Assembly: GCA_964467455.1 (NCBI GenBank)
Contig: CAYXQJ010000001.1
Coordinates: 124,001-188,000 of the forward strand
Origin: OLB6 sp964467455
GTDB lineage: Bacteria; Bacteroidota; Ignavibacteria; Kapaibacteriales; Kapaibacteriaceae
Length of the DNA stretch: 64,000 nt
Direction of reading: 5' to 3'
The notes beneath the pieces were generated by a model. It saw nothing but the letters and a program-made list of their open reading frames with translations, did not search any database and was not told the origin of the DNA. Below are positions 36,016 to 46,204 of this stretch, piece after piece (positions within the stretch are counted from its first letter, which is position 1; each line of letters begins with the position of its first letter). The translations under genes were made by a program, and so were the position numbers.

Positions 36016-36987
36016 TTAGAAGATCAGTCCTACGGAAAGTCGATGCATGAGTGCTGACGAGCCAAGTGAACTGAGTGCGTAGTCGATGTCGAGATCTTCG
36101 AGGTTGACGCCGATACCACCAGACAAACCCGTCGCTTGCGTCGCAACATTCACACCACTCAAATTGCGCTGTGCATTATCGTAGCCGATGCGAGCCATGA
36201 TGACCTTGCCAAGGTACAACTCGCCCCCTACTGAGAAGTTGAGAAGGCGATCGAAGAAGGAGTCCACTTCGTCTGTTAGGTGATTGAGCGATGCGTTCAC
36301 CAGCAGAGGCAGACCCTTGAGTCGGTGGTTGACACCAACACGCAAGTCAAGAGGCAAACGGTCAGACACACCATCGTAGGTGGAGAGCTGGCCGCCAACG
36401 TTCAACAAGGCGATGCCGATGTTCGTGCGGGATTGCGGGAGTTGGAAGTGTAGGCCGGCATCAACGGCGATGGCCGTCGAGACCTGATCGTCAAGACCGC
36501 TGTACAGGAATTTGACGGTGAATCCGTAGGAGATCAGCGTATCAAGTTCACGTGCGATCGAAGCTGCTACGACAAGATCCTGAGCCCCAACGGTACCACT
36601 CTGCGCGCCGGTCATATCAGTGCGCTCGAATGAGCCATAGTTGGTGTAGGAGGCCGTAAACCCCAACGTTCCGAGGTCACCGAACCGATCACCGTATGCG
36701 GCAAAACCGGAATTGATATCAAGGACGTGTTTGATGAAGGTACCCGTGACCTGTTGTTCTTCGATCGTGTTGAGCGTAGCCGGGTTGAGTACGATGGTCG
36801 AGAGGTCGTTCGTCATGGCAACGGTTGCGCCACCCAGACCTGCCGAGCGAGCACTGATCGTGCCGCGGAGGAATGGGAAGATGGTCGCCTCTTGTGCGCA
36901 GCTAAACTGCGGAGAACAAAGGCCGATCAGTGTGGCAAACACTACAACGATCTTGGCACCTGGGACCTGGCACATGGCACTCATCAT
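36016..36987 (-). CDS. porQ: Type IX secretion system protein PorQ
   Basis: 323 residues with a signal peptide (ends FSCAQ). The start of the mature protein, FPFLRGTISARSAGLGGATV, followed by LNPATL, is the PorV/PorQ family signature. The remainder is a FadL-like 14-strand barrel ending LSVGLIF. In known systems PorQ binds PorZ at the outer membrane as part of the attachment complex that links cargo to lipopolysaccharide. Its start overlaps the YbgC-like gene stop. Together with sprA it shows an active T9SS. Confidence 0.8.
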   Translation of the reverse strand: MMSAMCQVPGAKIVVVFATLIGLCSPQFSCAQEATIFPFLRGTISARSAGLGGATVAMTNDLSTIVLNPATLNTIEEQQVTGTFIKHVLDINSGFAAYGDRFGDLGTLGFTASYTNYGSFERTDMTGAQSGTVGAQDLVVAASIARELDTLISYGFTVKFLYSGLDDQVSTAIAVDAGLHFQLPQSRTNIGIALLNVGGQLSTYDGVSDRLPLDLRVGVNHRLKGLPLLVNASLNHLTDEVDSFFDRLLNFSVGGELYLGKVIMARIGYDNAQRNLSGVNVATQATGLSGGIGVNLEDLDIDYALSSLGSSALMHRLSVGLIF

Positions 36988-37409
36988 ACTCCCTCCTTCA
37001 CGACTTGTTCGATTGCTGAACGAAAGATCTGCGGCGGACGCACCGGCCGGAAGGTCGTTGCATCGACGAACGAGTGACGCGTGTATCCGCGGACGAGTGT
37101 ATCCATTCCGCGACGGATCGTGTATTGCATGGTGATCAATGCGGTATGCTCTACGGCATACGTGGCGTCGATCTCCAACAGGTCGTCATATTTGGCTGGA
37201 AGGAGGTATTCGGCATGTGCTTCGAGCACGGGCAGCAAGACCCCTGCTTGTTCGAGCTCCACGTACGGCAGACCGATGGAGCGTAGAAGTTCGGTACGGC
37301 CGATCTCGAAATACTTCATGTAGTTGCCGTAATAGACAACACCCATCTTGTCGGTGTCGGCATACCGTACTCGAACCGTGGTCGTATGATCGATCTTCGA
37401 CGGGTTCAC
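36984..37409 (-). CDS. YbgC-like acyl-CoA thioesterase
   Basis: 141 residues. A hotdog fold with the family motif RYADTDKMGVVYYGNYMKYF, in which the Asp before KMG is catalytic in YbgC/4-hydroxybenzoyl-CoA thioesterases. The C-terminus FRPVRPPQIF is typical. It overlaps parB and porQ by four bases each, so the chain is translationally coupled. The substrate is not evident; acyl-CoA cleavage is inferred from the family. Confidence 0.85.
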   Translation of the reverse strand: MNPSKIDHTTTVRVRYADTDKMGVVYYGNYMKYFEIGRTELLRSIGLPYVELEQAGVLLPVLEAHAEYLLPAKYDDLLEIDATYAVEHTALITMQYTIRRGMDTLVRGYTRHSFVDATTFRPVRPPQIFRSAIEQVVKEGV

Positions 37410-38401
37410 GACTCCCCTGCTTTCTCCATACTTGCCATCAATTCCAGTAGACGTTCGAGCTCTTCGAGAGAATAGAACTCGATCTCAATGGCACCCTGCT
37501 CCTCGCCGCGCATCTTAAGGCGCACCTGAGTTGCAAAGATGTGGCGCAGACTATTTTCGATCTCGACGAGGGTGGCATCCATCGCACCGGAGGCACGCAC
37601 GGCTGTGCGGGCAGCAGACGCCGACGGTTCGGCCTGTTCGGTGGCCACGGCAACAATGTCGCCATTCCGCGCGATCTCCTTGCGGCCAAGTTCGATGTCT
37701 TTGACCAGGGCCTCGGTCTTGCGTACCGACATGTCGCGCACGATGATCTCACGCAGGACGGCCAACTGGGCTTTCTCGGTGGACAACGCCAAGAGGGCGC
37801 GGGCATGTCCCATCGAAATGTTTCGCTTTCGGAGTGCCGCCTGAATGTCTGCAGGAAGTCTTAGCAGACGCAAGAAGTTCGCGACCGTCGAGCGATCCTT
37901 CGAGACGCGGACGGCGACCTCTTCTTGAGTAAGACCACACTCTTCGATCAGTCGCTGATATCCCTGAGCGGTCTCCAGAGGATTGAGATCTTCGCGCTGC
38001 ACGTTCTCGATCAGGGCGATCTCCAACATATGTGCATTGGAGGTCACCTCCATCACGTAGGCCGGGATCTTTTCCAGACCAGCCATCTTGGAGGCACGAA
38101 GTCGGCGTTCGCCACTGATCAGTTCAAAGCCGTCAAAATGTTTACGCACGGTGATGGGCGTGATCACACCGTGAATGGAGATCGAGCGAGCAAGTTCTTG
38201 CAGCTTCTGTTCGTCGAATTCTCGGCGCGGCTGCACAGGATTGGCGCTAATGATGCGATCGATGTCGATCAGCATCACCCCGCCAACGTCTTGGGGTTCG
38301 TGGGTATTGGAGAGTGTCTGTTGTGACGAGCGCTCTGGCTTGATCAGATCTTTTGGGATGAGAGCCCCTAGCCCCTTACCGAGTCCATGTCCTTGTTTCA
38401 T
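37406..38401 (-). CDS. parB: Chromosome partitioning protein ParB
   Basis: 331 residues. N-terminal GLGKGLGALIP motif, CTP-binding box GERRLRAS and the pair IENVQREDLNPLE. The helix-turn-helix spans LTQEEVAVRVSKDRSTVANF. The C-terminal dimerisation region is rich in Glu/Leu (LEELERLLELMASM). ParB loads on parS sites and slides as a CTP-dependent clamp for origin segregation. It lies 11 bases after parA. No full parS site was found in the window. Confidence 0.93.
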   Translation of the reverse strand: MKQGHGLGKGLGALIPKDLIKPERSSQQTLSNTHEPQDVGGVMLIDIDRIISANPVQPRREFDEQKLQELARSISIHGVITPITVRKHFDGFELISGERRLRASKMAGLEKIPAYVMEVTSNAHMLEIALIENVQREDLNPLETAQGYQRLIEECGLTQEEVAVRVSKDRSTVANFLRLLRLPADIQAALRKRNISMGHARALLALSTEKAQLAVLREIIVRDMSVRKTEALVKDIELGRKEIARNGDIVAVATEQAEPSASAARTAVRASGAMDATLVEIENSLRHIFATQVRLKMRGEEQGAIEIEFYSLEELERLLELMASMEKAGES

Positions 38402-38412
38402 GTGCTGATTCC

Positions 38413-39204
38413 TTATTCCGCAGCGACGGCGTCGGCTGTAGCTCGGTTACGGGTGAGGATCTCGGATGCCAGCTCGAGATAGTTCTGAGCACCAATGCTT
38501 GATGCTTCATAGAGGAGTGCAGGCTTGCCATGGCTTGGTGCCTCGGAGAGACGCACGTTACGTGAGATCACGGTGCGTAGGGCTTTATCATCGAAGTGCC
38601 GACGGACCTCATCGACCACCTGATTCGACAAACGAAGACGTGAATCGTACATCGTCAACAAGACACCTTCGATATCGAGCGCCGGATTTGTGCTGCGACG
38701 TACGATGGCGATGGTGTTGAGTAACTGACCAAGACCTTCCAATGCATAGAACTCACACTGAACCGGTATGAGCACGCTGTCGGCAGCTGTTAAGGAGTTG
38801 AGTGTGAGTAGGCCAAGCGACGGCGGGCAATCGATCACGATGTAGTCATATCGATCACGAAGCGTATCGATCTGACGCTTGAGTAAGAACTCACGCTGAC
38901 GTACATCCACCAATTCGATCTCGGCACCCACCAAGTTGATGTGCGATGGAACGAGTTCCATGAATGGCATCATGGTCGGCACGATCGCCTCGTTGATCGG
39001 CAGTTGATCGACCAACACCTCATAGATCGTTTTATCGAGACCGCTGGTCTCGATCCCAAAACCGTGCGAGGCGTTCGCCTGCGGATCGATATCGATCAAC
39101 AGGGTACGCTGTTCGGCGGCAGCGAGAGAGGCTGCAAGATTGACGGACGTGGTGGTTTTGCCGACGCCGCCTTTTTGGTTCGCTACGGCGATGACCTTGG
39201 CCAT
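38413..39204 (-). CDS. parA: Chromosome partitioning ATPase ParA
   Basis: 263 residues from ATG 39204. It has the deviant Walker A KGGVGKTTT at residues 10-18, DIDPQANAS and the switch DCPPSLG. GAGGAAG precedes the start, and a TACCTTTG promoter lies 26 bases upstream, so the longer frame to 39276 is rejected. It drives origin segregation with ParB. First gene of the run parA-parB-ybgC-like-porQ-kinase. The protein ends in an Ala-rich tail (RATADAVAAE). Confidence 0.95.
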   Translation of the reverse strand: MAKVIAVANQKGGVGKTTTSVNLAASLAAAEQRTLLIDIDPQANASHGFGIETSGLDKTIYEVLVDQLPINEAIVPTMMPFMELVPSHINLVGAEIELVDVRQREFLLKRQIDTLRDRYDYIVIDCPPSLGLLTLNSLTAADSVLIPVQCEFYALEGLGQLLNTIAIVRRSTNPALDIEGVLLTMYDSRLRLSNQVVDEVRRHFDDKALRTVISRNVRLSEAPSHGKPALLYEASSIGAQNYLELASEILTRNRATADAVAAE

Positions 39205-39229
39205 GATGGACTTCCTCTGTGGTAAGATA

Positions 39230-39237
39230 CAAAGGTA
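39230..39237 (-). promoter_or_regulatory. TAnnTTTG promoter of the parA operon
   Basis: TACCTTTG on the minus strand. The predicted start near 39223 leaves a leader of about 20 bases containing GAGGAAG. Confidence 0.6.
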
Positions 39238-39284
39238 CGAAGACGGACAACGTCCAACCTTCCTTGTTTCATGCACGTTCCACG

Positions 39285-42200
39285 CTAGCGCCCGCCAGAG
39301 ATGGAAAGGCGGATATCCACACCCACTTGTGTAGAACTAAAGCCCGGCGTGGTGGCTCCTTCGGAGAAATTCCCCTCGTAGCGGAAGAAGGCCGAAGCGG
39401 TCACTCGATTGCTGATGGTGTAGCGGGCCCGAGGTTCGACGATGATCTGCGTGGTACCGTTCACCACCCGATTCTCCGCCCCCGGAAACTCTTCGACCTC
39501 ATATCGAGACTGCAGTGCGCTCTTGATCTGGGTCAGGAAGATCAACTCCATGTCGTTCTGGAGATTGATACCGAGGAATTTTAGCGACATTCCCCTCTTC
39601 AAGTAAGAGGCCTGGATCTGGAGTTCATGGGCATCTTCCTCTTGAATGGTCGACTTGGCTGAACTCGCCAGTGCATAGGTCGTTGTTACGTTGTATCGCA
39701 GGGTTGCCGTGAGCAGACCCTCCAGACGTTTCTCGTCAAACGTCATGTTCAGGCCAATGAGTGGTTGAAAGCCGCGTTTGACCTGTTGAACTTCGATCAC
39801 CCGACCAAGGTCGGTGATGCGGGCATTTTCAGAGTACGTCGATTGATAACCATGCTCGAGGAAGATACGTTGTGCAAGCCCCCTAAGAGGACCGATCTTT
39901 TCGATACCGTCCCAACGCAGGGTCCAGTTCAATGCCGGCATAACGGCCGAAATGGCATCACCCCAGAAGTTGAGGGATTCAAAACCTTCACGGAATGACG
40001 TTGAGAGCGCTTCAACAAGACGGCGGTTTCGTGAGGAACTGTCGGGGTCTGCTTCGATCGCCACCTTCCGCTCATTGTAAAGGCCGATCGCGTTCTCGAT
40101 GTTATCGTTGAACACTCCAAAGCCAAAGAAATCCGGGAAGCTGATGAACGTACGCTCGAGTGTTTGACGCTTGTTAATGTTCGAGAAGGTCGGAACGCCG
40201 GCGGCATCGGTCGTGACCCGCTGATTCATGGAGTAGCCTAGATCCGTCCGCATGTTCAGATCTAACGTCGCACCGGGCCACAACGGCCGGTTCGTTTGGA
40301 AGGTAAAGGTTGACCGTTGTGAGTAATCGTCGGTCATGACACCGTTGGGCGGACGCAGGCCCGGCGATGTCGTAAATCGGAAGAACGGGAATGCCGACGA
40401 TGCTTCAAGGTTGAGGTCGCCATGGGGATCGCCGATGAAGCCCAACTGATACGGCGTACTCGGACCCCACATCGGATCATTCGATCGGAACGTCATCGTG
40501 CGTGCCCACAAGTTGGTGACACCCGAACCGCCCATGATGCCGGAATTTGTTGACGTGTTGACCTGGTTGAATAAGAACGTCAGGTTGTCGAATCCAAAGA
40601 AGATGTCCTTCAACACAAAGCCAAGCATTGGAAGGAAGTCCGTCGAGGTGACCTTGATCGGACCAAACATCTCTTGTCCGAATTGTTTCCAGCGGAAGAT
40701 CGGACTAAGTCGCAGGGTAGAGTTCCACTTCGCGTTGCGGACGATGTCGCGTTGTGCTGGATCTTGTTGTAGAGGGTCGAACAGTTGATACGTGACGTTA
40801 TACGACCCCGATGTTTCCAGTAAACGATCAAGACCGCCGATCCTCGGCAGTCTCGGCTTGATGGTGAAGGTGAAGGTCTGACTGACGTTGTTGGTACTGC
40901 CGAGATTGAGCAACTGTCCATTATTCATGAACATTTGATCCCAGATCTCGCTGCCGGTTCTCTGTCGCCCGTCGGCATCAAGTTCAAGCGGAACAAGGGT
41001 GGAAAAGTTGGTCAACTTATAGTCGATAACCGGACTCAAGAATCCGTTCTCAACTAGGCGCCAGTTAAACCCGACAGATTGTTCGCTAACAAACTCACGG
41101 ATGATCGGGCTCGCGAAGTTCAAGAATCGCGACTGTTCCGTGATCCGTCCACGCGTGAAGCCCAAGTTCGCCGTAATGTTCTGCGGCAGGAAGTTGATCT
41201 TCATGTCCTTGTATGCTTCCAATCCAAAGACTCCGTCGAGGAATCGTAGAGGACTAACATCGTACTTAGCGGGCAAGGTCACGGCATAATCGACGCGGAA
41301 ACGCCAGCGCCAATCGAACTTTTGTTCGACCACTTGTGACCGTTCGAACTCCTGCGCGTAGGCAAAGTTGAACGTCAACTTGTTGAAGGTATCATCGATC
41401 AACCAATACGACGAAGGGATACCAAGCCGAAGACCGGTGATGGCCCATTGATCTTGAACACGAACGCGTTCAGAACGCCGGATCACCGAATCTCTCGCCG
41501 AGGATGCTTGTTGAACGGTCGCCCCCTTATCGAGCGTGTCTTGGTATTTAGCTTCAGCGGCCGACTCCAATAACACGTCGTTCTGTGCCTGATACAACGG
41601 CTTCTCAGCGTATTCGGTGTGTGAATACGTGATCGGGATCTTCGTGTTCTTCATCTCCGGCGGCAAGAACTTATCCAGCGTTGCCGTGACGTTCACACTC
41701 CACGTTGTTAGCTGATTACGATTACCGAACCGTTCCTCCAACCGGTGGAAGTTTGGTGTGGAGTGATTGATGTTCGACGTGATCTCGGCCACGTCGGCAA
41801 GTTTGAGCGAAGCTGCTCCGATGGCTGCCCAGTCGTTATCGGCAACGGGGTCTACGATGCGCAACTCATCCACCCACATTGTCGTGTTCAATTCGTTCGG
41901 ATACCGTTCCGCGGGATTGGCGATGCCAAAGGCAAAGAAGGCGACCCGCGTGAGGATCGGATTTCCCTTGATGGCATAAATGGCCTGGGGATCTCCATTG
42001 ACCGGGAACTCCTGGCGATCGTTGATGCGAGTGGCGTCACGCCGTTCCTTGATCGCCGTTAGATCGCCCACATCGATCCGCAGATCTTGCCATCCTCTGA
42101 GAAGGGGGCGACGCAGTTCGTAGTAGTTCGCAGAGTCGACGCCGAATCGTATGAATCCATAAGCCGGTGGTGTTGCACCTTCTTGTACCTGGTCCGGCAT

Positions 42201-45200
42201 GGTGTTATCGCCATGAATAAAGAAGGCGATCTGCTTGTAAAAGAACAAGTCCCACGGACGATACGTCCGTGCCGCCATGCGCTCTTCACCGTAACGTAGG
42301 TTACGCACTTTTACAACCAGTGACTGCTCATTGAGAACGGGGACTTGATACGGATCAGGATTCTGTAACTGCTGAGGACGCTGTACGCCCGGTGGCATCG
42401 TGTAAAAGTCCGGTGCGCCACTGTTCTCTTCCAGGTTCACGTAGGCGATAGAGAGCACGGAGTCGTCTTCCGTGATGCCACTTTGGAAATTGTGCCTGCG
42501 CAGCCAGTACGAACCAACGACACCCCAGTCGGCGATGGAGACCTTAACGGTACCGCCTCGAAAGCCCACGCGTACGTATTGGATGTTGGTGAAAAGCGGG
42601 TTACCAACGATGGTGTCCGGCCGACGGATCGGAATGCGGAACTGATACCATCCCTTTTCGGGGTTGCCGCCTACGATCTGAGGATTCGTGGCAGGGTTCG
42701 GGTCGAGCTTGACCTCATACCGAAAGTACGAGTTGTCCAGCATGATGGTCTGACCGTTGTTACGGTTCAGGATCTCAGTATCAGGGAACTGTCCTAACTC
42801 TGACTGCGAGGCGTTATTCTCGTAGTTGTTATACTGGATGAAGTCCGTTTCTTGTTGATTTTGACGGTCACCCGCAAAGTTGAAGAAGTAGTCGTCGCGA
42901 GCAGGGTCTTCTTCTCTATTGAGCGGTGCAGGATAGGCGATCTGCTCTGTCTCATTGCTCAATGTATCGATGCCGACGTCTTCGCCGACGTCGATCAAGT
43001 TGTTTGCCGGCGGACGATCTTCCGTATTGAGCCGCGCATCAGGAATGATGTCTTCGCTCACTTGTCCGAGGTCAATGTACATCTTCGATCCCGGCTCATA
43101 GGAATCGATGCGCATCATGATCTCAATGTAGTCGATGTTATCGTTGTCGAAGTTCGTGTTGAACGGCGACAACAATCGCATCATGCCGCCCCAGATGCGG
43201 TTCTTGTTATCGTCGATGAAGGCCTGGGCCTGAGCACGTACGGTCAACGAATCTTCATCATTCCAACGCGGCGTCTCACTATCGATGAACTCAGCATTGG
43301 CATTGTACACACCGCGAACCTGAGGCTCGAACACCAACCGGATCGGGTTAAGATTACTCCGGCCTTGGGCAACAAATTTCTCGGGGTAGACATCCCGGAT
43401 GGGGACATCCGGTACGAACTTCTGGTACCAGAATGTGCGGGCTCGGAATTTTTGCGCCACTGTATCGTGGTCCCAAAGCGTTTTGTCTGGGAAAGGACTT
43501 GAGTGCTGCCACACCGTCGGCGTAAGACCGAAGTTCAGATATCGACGGGCATTCTCGAAGTCGTCAACGTAGGCAACGGCTTTTCCAAGGTCCGATGTGA
43601 CCGTCGAGTAACGTTTGTTCGGCTCCGGCGACGTCATCGCATACTCGCCATTCATCGTGAACGACGATTTCGCCTTTGTATCAAGGAACGGAAGGTCGTC
43701 CAACGCCCGCGTCAGCCATGGCATCTCGGCAGTAAACTTCGCGTCGAAGCCAAGCATCAAGTTCGAGTTCGGCTCTTGTCCGGGCTGAACACGGTCTACG
43801 ATCGCCGCCTGATCGTAGTTCATGAGCGTCATGCCAATGTTACCTGTAAGGTTCCGTTTTCGGAACAACGTATAGTCCGCTCGAAGCCCCACCAACGTTC
43901 GTGTGGTGAGGTTGAAGATGTCGTTCTGCTCGTATTCGATGCTGAGGTTGGCATTCGGCAACGTAGCCCGTGGATTGAGCAACGTCATCGTGCCCGAATA
44001 ATAGTCCACGGTGTAGTCCGTGCCTTCCCGCATCTCAATGCCGTCCAGCCGTACCCGAACTGATCCCGGTGCAAGATTGTAGGCAAGGGGCACGCGGTTA
44101 CCTGCAGCCGAACCCGATGCTTGTCCAACGATCAAGAATCGATCTTTCGCAGAGTTCAGCTTTGCCGCCTGGTCAGTAGTATCGTAGACCTCGTTGAAGA
44201 CGTATTGTTCAGCGAGCTGTGCATTACCCTTTGAGGTGAAGTAATCGCGGAGCCCTTCACGGAATGGCTCAAGACTTGGGAAGGTGATCTCGCCACGCAC
44301 CGGGTTGAAGATCGGCGGACGCGGATCGAAGGCGCCGTCAGGCGGCTGTGCGCCTGTACCGTTGTTGACCTGGTCGACTCGGAAGATCGTGACGATCTTG
44401 TCTGGCGCTCCTTCAAGAACGTCTGCCGAGTCGTTGGAGCCGCGATAGTACCACATACCCACCTTGGCATCGGCGGCGTTGACGTTCGTAAGGCCAATGT
44501 TGTAGCGATTCTTCATCAACCTCGTCCACAACGATCGGAATCCCGGCTGCATGGCGGGTCGGGCGACGAGCTTGAGAATGACCGTGTCGGTGGTCTTGGT
44601 ATCGGCCGACAGCGAGCCGACAAAGTCGTCATCATCCGGCGACGATGTTGGACCACGCAGACGATATGATACACCGTAGTACCTGTCTGAACGGAGGTTC
44701 AAGATCGTCACAGTACCCAAGTTCGGGTCGAATTCAAATCGTTTGGGATCAAGGCGCACAAATCGTCCGCGCTCGATCTCACCGGCCTTGATCTGGACAT
44801 CCGGGCTTTTGAACGAAGCCGGATAGGTCTGTCCTGCTTTGTACTTGATCGACGGGAGCTCAGCGTAGGCAATGGCTTCATTGGCCTGCACTTCTTTGAG
44901 GTCAACGGTCGACTCCCATACCTCAAGCTCGGCCACTACCAAAGGGTCGTACCCCGCCGGTAGCGCCGGTGTGGCAGAACGGAAGTACTCGCGCCAGACG
45001 TTGAAATAGGCCGTGTCGATGAAAAAGTGATTTCGGGCATAATCATAGGCCCGGACCGTGAAAAACTGCATGTTCGAACCACCGCGGGCATTGATGAAGC
45101 GCCGTTCGCCGCGTCGCTGTGATGCGATCGTCTTCAGCATGAGCGGACCGAACTGAAAATCAGCACGCACACCAAACAGGGTCTGCCCGCCCCCTATCAA

Positions 45201-46025
45201 CGTACTTGGCGTTTCGAGGTTGACATTGCCGAACTCGACACGTTTGATGATGTCGTCATCATAGCCCTCATAGCCCACCTTGAAGCGGTTATTGAACTCG
45301 AACTGGTTGAGCGTGTTCCAGTCAACGTTGAACCGGAATTTGTCACCTATGCGGGCGTTAACGTTGACCTGGATGTTCTGGCTGAAGATCGGCGACGATT
45401 GGGTCTGGCCTAGTACGGAGGCCGTGCCGAGGCGCTGGGTATCCCAACGCCAGCCGGCGCGAACGTTCACTTCGCCATTGACGTTGATATTGATCTCGGG
45501 CTTTCCGAAGATGCCGAAGAGCGGATTCTGCGGAAGCGGGATCGTCAGGTTCGTGGCCTGGTCCAACAACTTCAACAACTCACCCTCTGAGAGGGGGCGT
45601 TTCAGTTCGTAGGCACTGATCGCCGAATCGGTGAGTTGGTCCTGCACCTGTGACCGACGCAGGTTGATGTAGTCGTCGAGGTTGATGTCATACGGCGTGC
45701 CGACGTCGATGTCCAGGATTGACTCAGTTAGCCGGATGCGCTGCAGGACGGAATCGACCGACCCGGTGCTACGATAACCGAGAGGATCGGGTACGGTTCG
45801 TTTACTGCGTTGAGCCGGGGAAAGGTAGCGGCGGTTGACGGTCGACGGAGGGTAGAACTTGGGGATGTCGGTATTGGTCGGATCGCCGAAATCCAGCTTC
45901 GTGGTATCGGTCTGAACATCTCCACTATCGGAGACGACGCGTCCCATCGCGTCCTCGCTCCAGGTAAGGAGCATGAGGGCAATGACAAGACTTCGCACTG
46001 ATACAGAGAACTGGAGTGCGTCCAC
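39285..46025 (-). CDS. sprA: Type IX secretion system translocon SprA
   Basis: 2246 residues, within the usual size range of SprA. An N-terminal signal (LVIALMLLTWSEDAMG) is followed by SprA-specific stretches such as NINVNGEVNVRAGWRWDTQR and KFRFNVDWNTLNQFEFNNRF. Many barrel strands follow, ending VGVDIRLSISGGR. SprA forms the very large outer-membrane pore through which T9SS cargo passes. In the window it serves PorQ and the three sorting-domain proteins at 14506-20210. A TATCTTTG promoter lies about 120 bases upstream. Confidence 0.92.
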   Translation of the reverse strand: MDALQFSVSVRSLVIALMLLTWSEDAMGRVVSDSGDVQTDTTKLDFGDPTNTDIPKFYPPSTVNRRYLSPAQRSKRTVPDPLGYRSTGSVDSVLQRIRLTESILDIDVGTPYDINLDDYINLRRSQVQDQLTDSAISAYELKRPLSEGELLKLLDQATNLTIPLPQNPLFGIFGKPEININVNGEVNVRAGWRWDTQRLGTASVLGQTQSSPIFSQNIQVNVNARIGDKFRFNVDWNTLNQFEFNNRFKVGYEGYDDDIIKRVEFGNVNLETPSTLIGGGQTLFGVRADFQFGPLMLKTIASQRRGERRFINARGGSNMQFFTVRAYDYARNHFFIDTAYFNVWREYFRSATPALPAGYDPLVVAELEVWESTVDLKEVQANEAIAYAELPSIKYKAGQTYPASFKSPDVQIKAGEIERGRFVRLDPKRFEFDPNLGTVTILNLRSDRYYGVSYRLRGPTSSPDDDDFVGSLSADTKTTDTVILKLVARPAMQPGFRSLWTRLMKNRYNIGLTNVNAADAKVGMWYYRGSNDSADVLEGAPDKIVTIFRVDQVNNGTGAQPPDGAFDPRPPIFNPVRGEITFPSLEPFREGLRDYFTSKGNAQLAEQYVFNEVYDTTDQAAKLNSAKDRFLIVGQASGSAAGNRVPLAYNLAPGSVRVRLDGIEMREGTDYTVDYYSGTMTLLNPRATLPNANLSIEYEQNDIFNLTTRTLVGLRADYTLFRKRNLTGNIGMTLMNYDQAAIVDRVQPGQEPNSNLMLGFDAKFTAEMPWLTRALDDLPFLDTKAKSSFTMNGEYAMTSPEPNKRYSTVTSDLGKAVAYVDDFENARRYLNFGLTPTVWQHSSPFPDKTLWDHDTVAQKFRARTFWYQKFVPDVPIRDVYPEKFVAQGRSNLNPIRLVFEPQVRGVYNANAEFIDSETPRWNDEDSLTVRAQAQAFIDDNKNRIWGGMMRLLSPFNTNFDNDNIDYIEIMMRIDSYEPGSKMYIDLGQVSEDIIPDARLNTEDRPPANNLIDVGEDVGIDTLSNETEQIAYPAPLNREEDPARDDYFFNFAGDRQNQQETDFIQYNNYENNASQSELGQFPDTEILNRNNGQTIMLDNSYFRYEVKLDPNPATNPQIVGGNPEKGWYQFRIPIRRPDTIVGNPLFTNIQYVRVGFRGGTVKVSIADWGVVGSYWLRRHNFQSGITEDDSVLSIAYVNLEENSGAPDFYTMPPGVQRPQQLQNPDPYQVPVLNEQSLVVKVRNLRYGEERMAARTYRPWDLFFYKQIAFFIHGDNTMPDQVQEGATPPAYGFIRFGVDSANYYELRRPLLRGWQDLRIDVGDLTAIKERRDATRINDRQEFPVNGDPQAIYAIKGNPILTRVAFFAFGIANPAERYPNELNTTMWVDELRIVDPVADNDWAAIGAASLKLADVAEITSNINHSTPNFHRLEERFGNRNQLTTWSVNVTATLDKFLPPEMKNTKIPITYSHTEYAEKPLYQAQNDVLLESAAEAKYQDTLDKGATVQQASSARDSVIRRSERVRVQDQWAITGLRLGIPSSYWLIDDTFNKLTFNFAYAQEFERSQVVEQKFDWRWRFRVDYAVTLPAKYDVSPLRFLDGVFGLEAYKDMKINFLPQNITANLGFTRGRITEQSRFLNFASPIIREFVSEQSVGFNWRLVENGFLSPVIDYKLTNFSTLVPLELDADGRQRTGSEIWDQMFMNNGQLLNLGSTNNVSQTFTFTIKPRLPRIGGLDRLLETSGSYNVTYQLFDPLQQDPAQRDIVRNAKWNSTLRLSPIFRWKQFGQEMFGPIKVTSTDFLPMLGFVLKDIFFGFDNLTFLFNQVNTSTNSGIMGGSGVTNLWARTMTFRSNDPMWGPSTPYQLGFIGDPHGDLNLEASSAFPFFRFTTSPGLRPPNGVMTDDYSQRSTFTFQTNRPLWPGATLDLNMRTDLGYSMNQRVTTDAAGVPTFSNINKRQTLERTFISFPDFFGFGVFNDNIENAIGLYNERKVAIEADPDSSSRNRRLVEALSTSFREGFESLNFWGDAISAVMPALNWTLRWDGIEKIGPLRGLAQRIFLEHGYQSTYSENARITDLGRVIEVQQVKRGFQPLIGLNMTFDEKRLEGLLTATLRYNVTTTYALASSAKSTIQEEDAHELQIQASYLKRGMSLKFLGINLQNDMELIFLTQIKSALQSRYEVEEFPGAENRVVNGTTQIIVEPRARYTISNRVTASAFFRYEGNFSEGATTPGFSSTQVGVDIRLSISGGR

Positions 46026-46141
46026 GATCCGCTATTCTAACGACATATGTAACGATCTAAGGGGCTGTCAGGGGGTTGAAATCCAACCAAATGCCGTACC
46101 GAACAACTGAATAGCGATTCTCCGTGGACGATAATGATGTG

Positions 46142-46149
46142 CAAAGATA
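46142..46149 (-). promoter_or_regulatory. TAnnTTTG promoter of sprA
   Basis: TATCTTTG on the minus strand, implying a leader of about 110 bases before the sprA ATG at 46025. Confidence 0.5.
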
Positions 46150-46159
46150 GGTCGCACCG

Positions 46160-46167
46160 TAGTTTTG
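46160..46167 (+). promoter_or_regulatory. TAnnTTTG promoter of the GH2-like gene
   Basis: TAGTTTTG on the plus strand, 37 bases before ATG 46205. It is divergent from, and within 20 bases of, the sprA promoter. Confidence 0.5.
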
Positions 46168-46204
46168 TAGATACGTATCACCCCAATTGCTTAGTGTGCC
46201 GCGA

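Noticed and set aside
38390..39285. parS sites near parAB
   Set aside because: Only half-matches (TGTTTCATGTG near 38395, GTTCCACG near 39278) were seen; no full palindrome like TGTTTCACGTGAAACA.
37400..39300. Replication origin next to parAB
   Set aside because: No DnaA-box cluster, dnaA gene or AT-rich unwinding region was seen.
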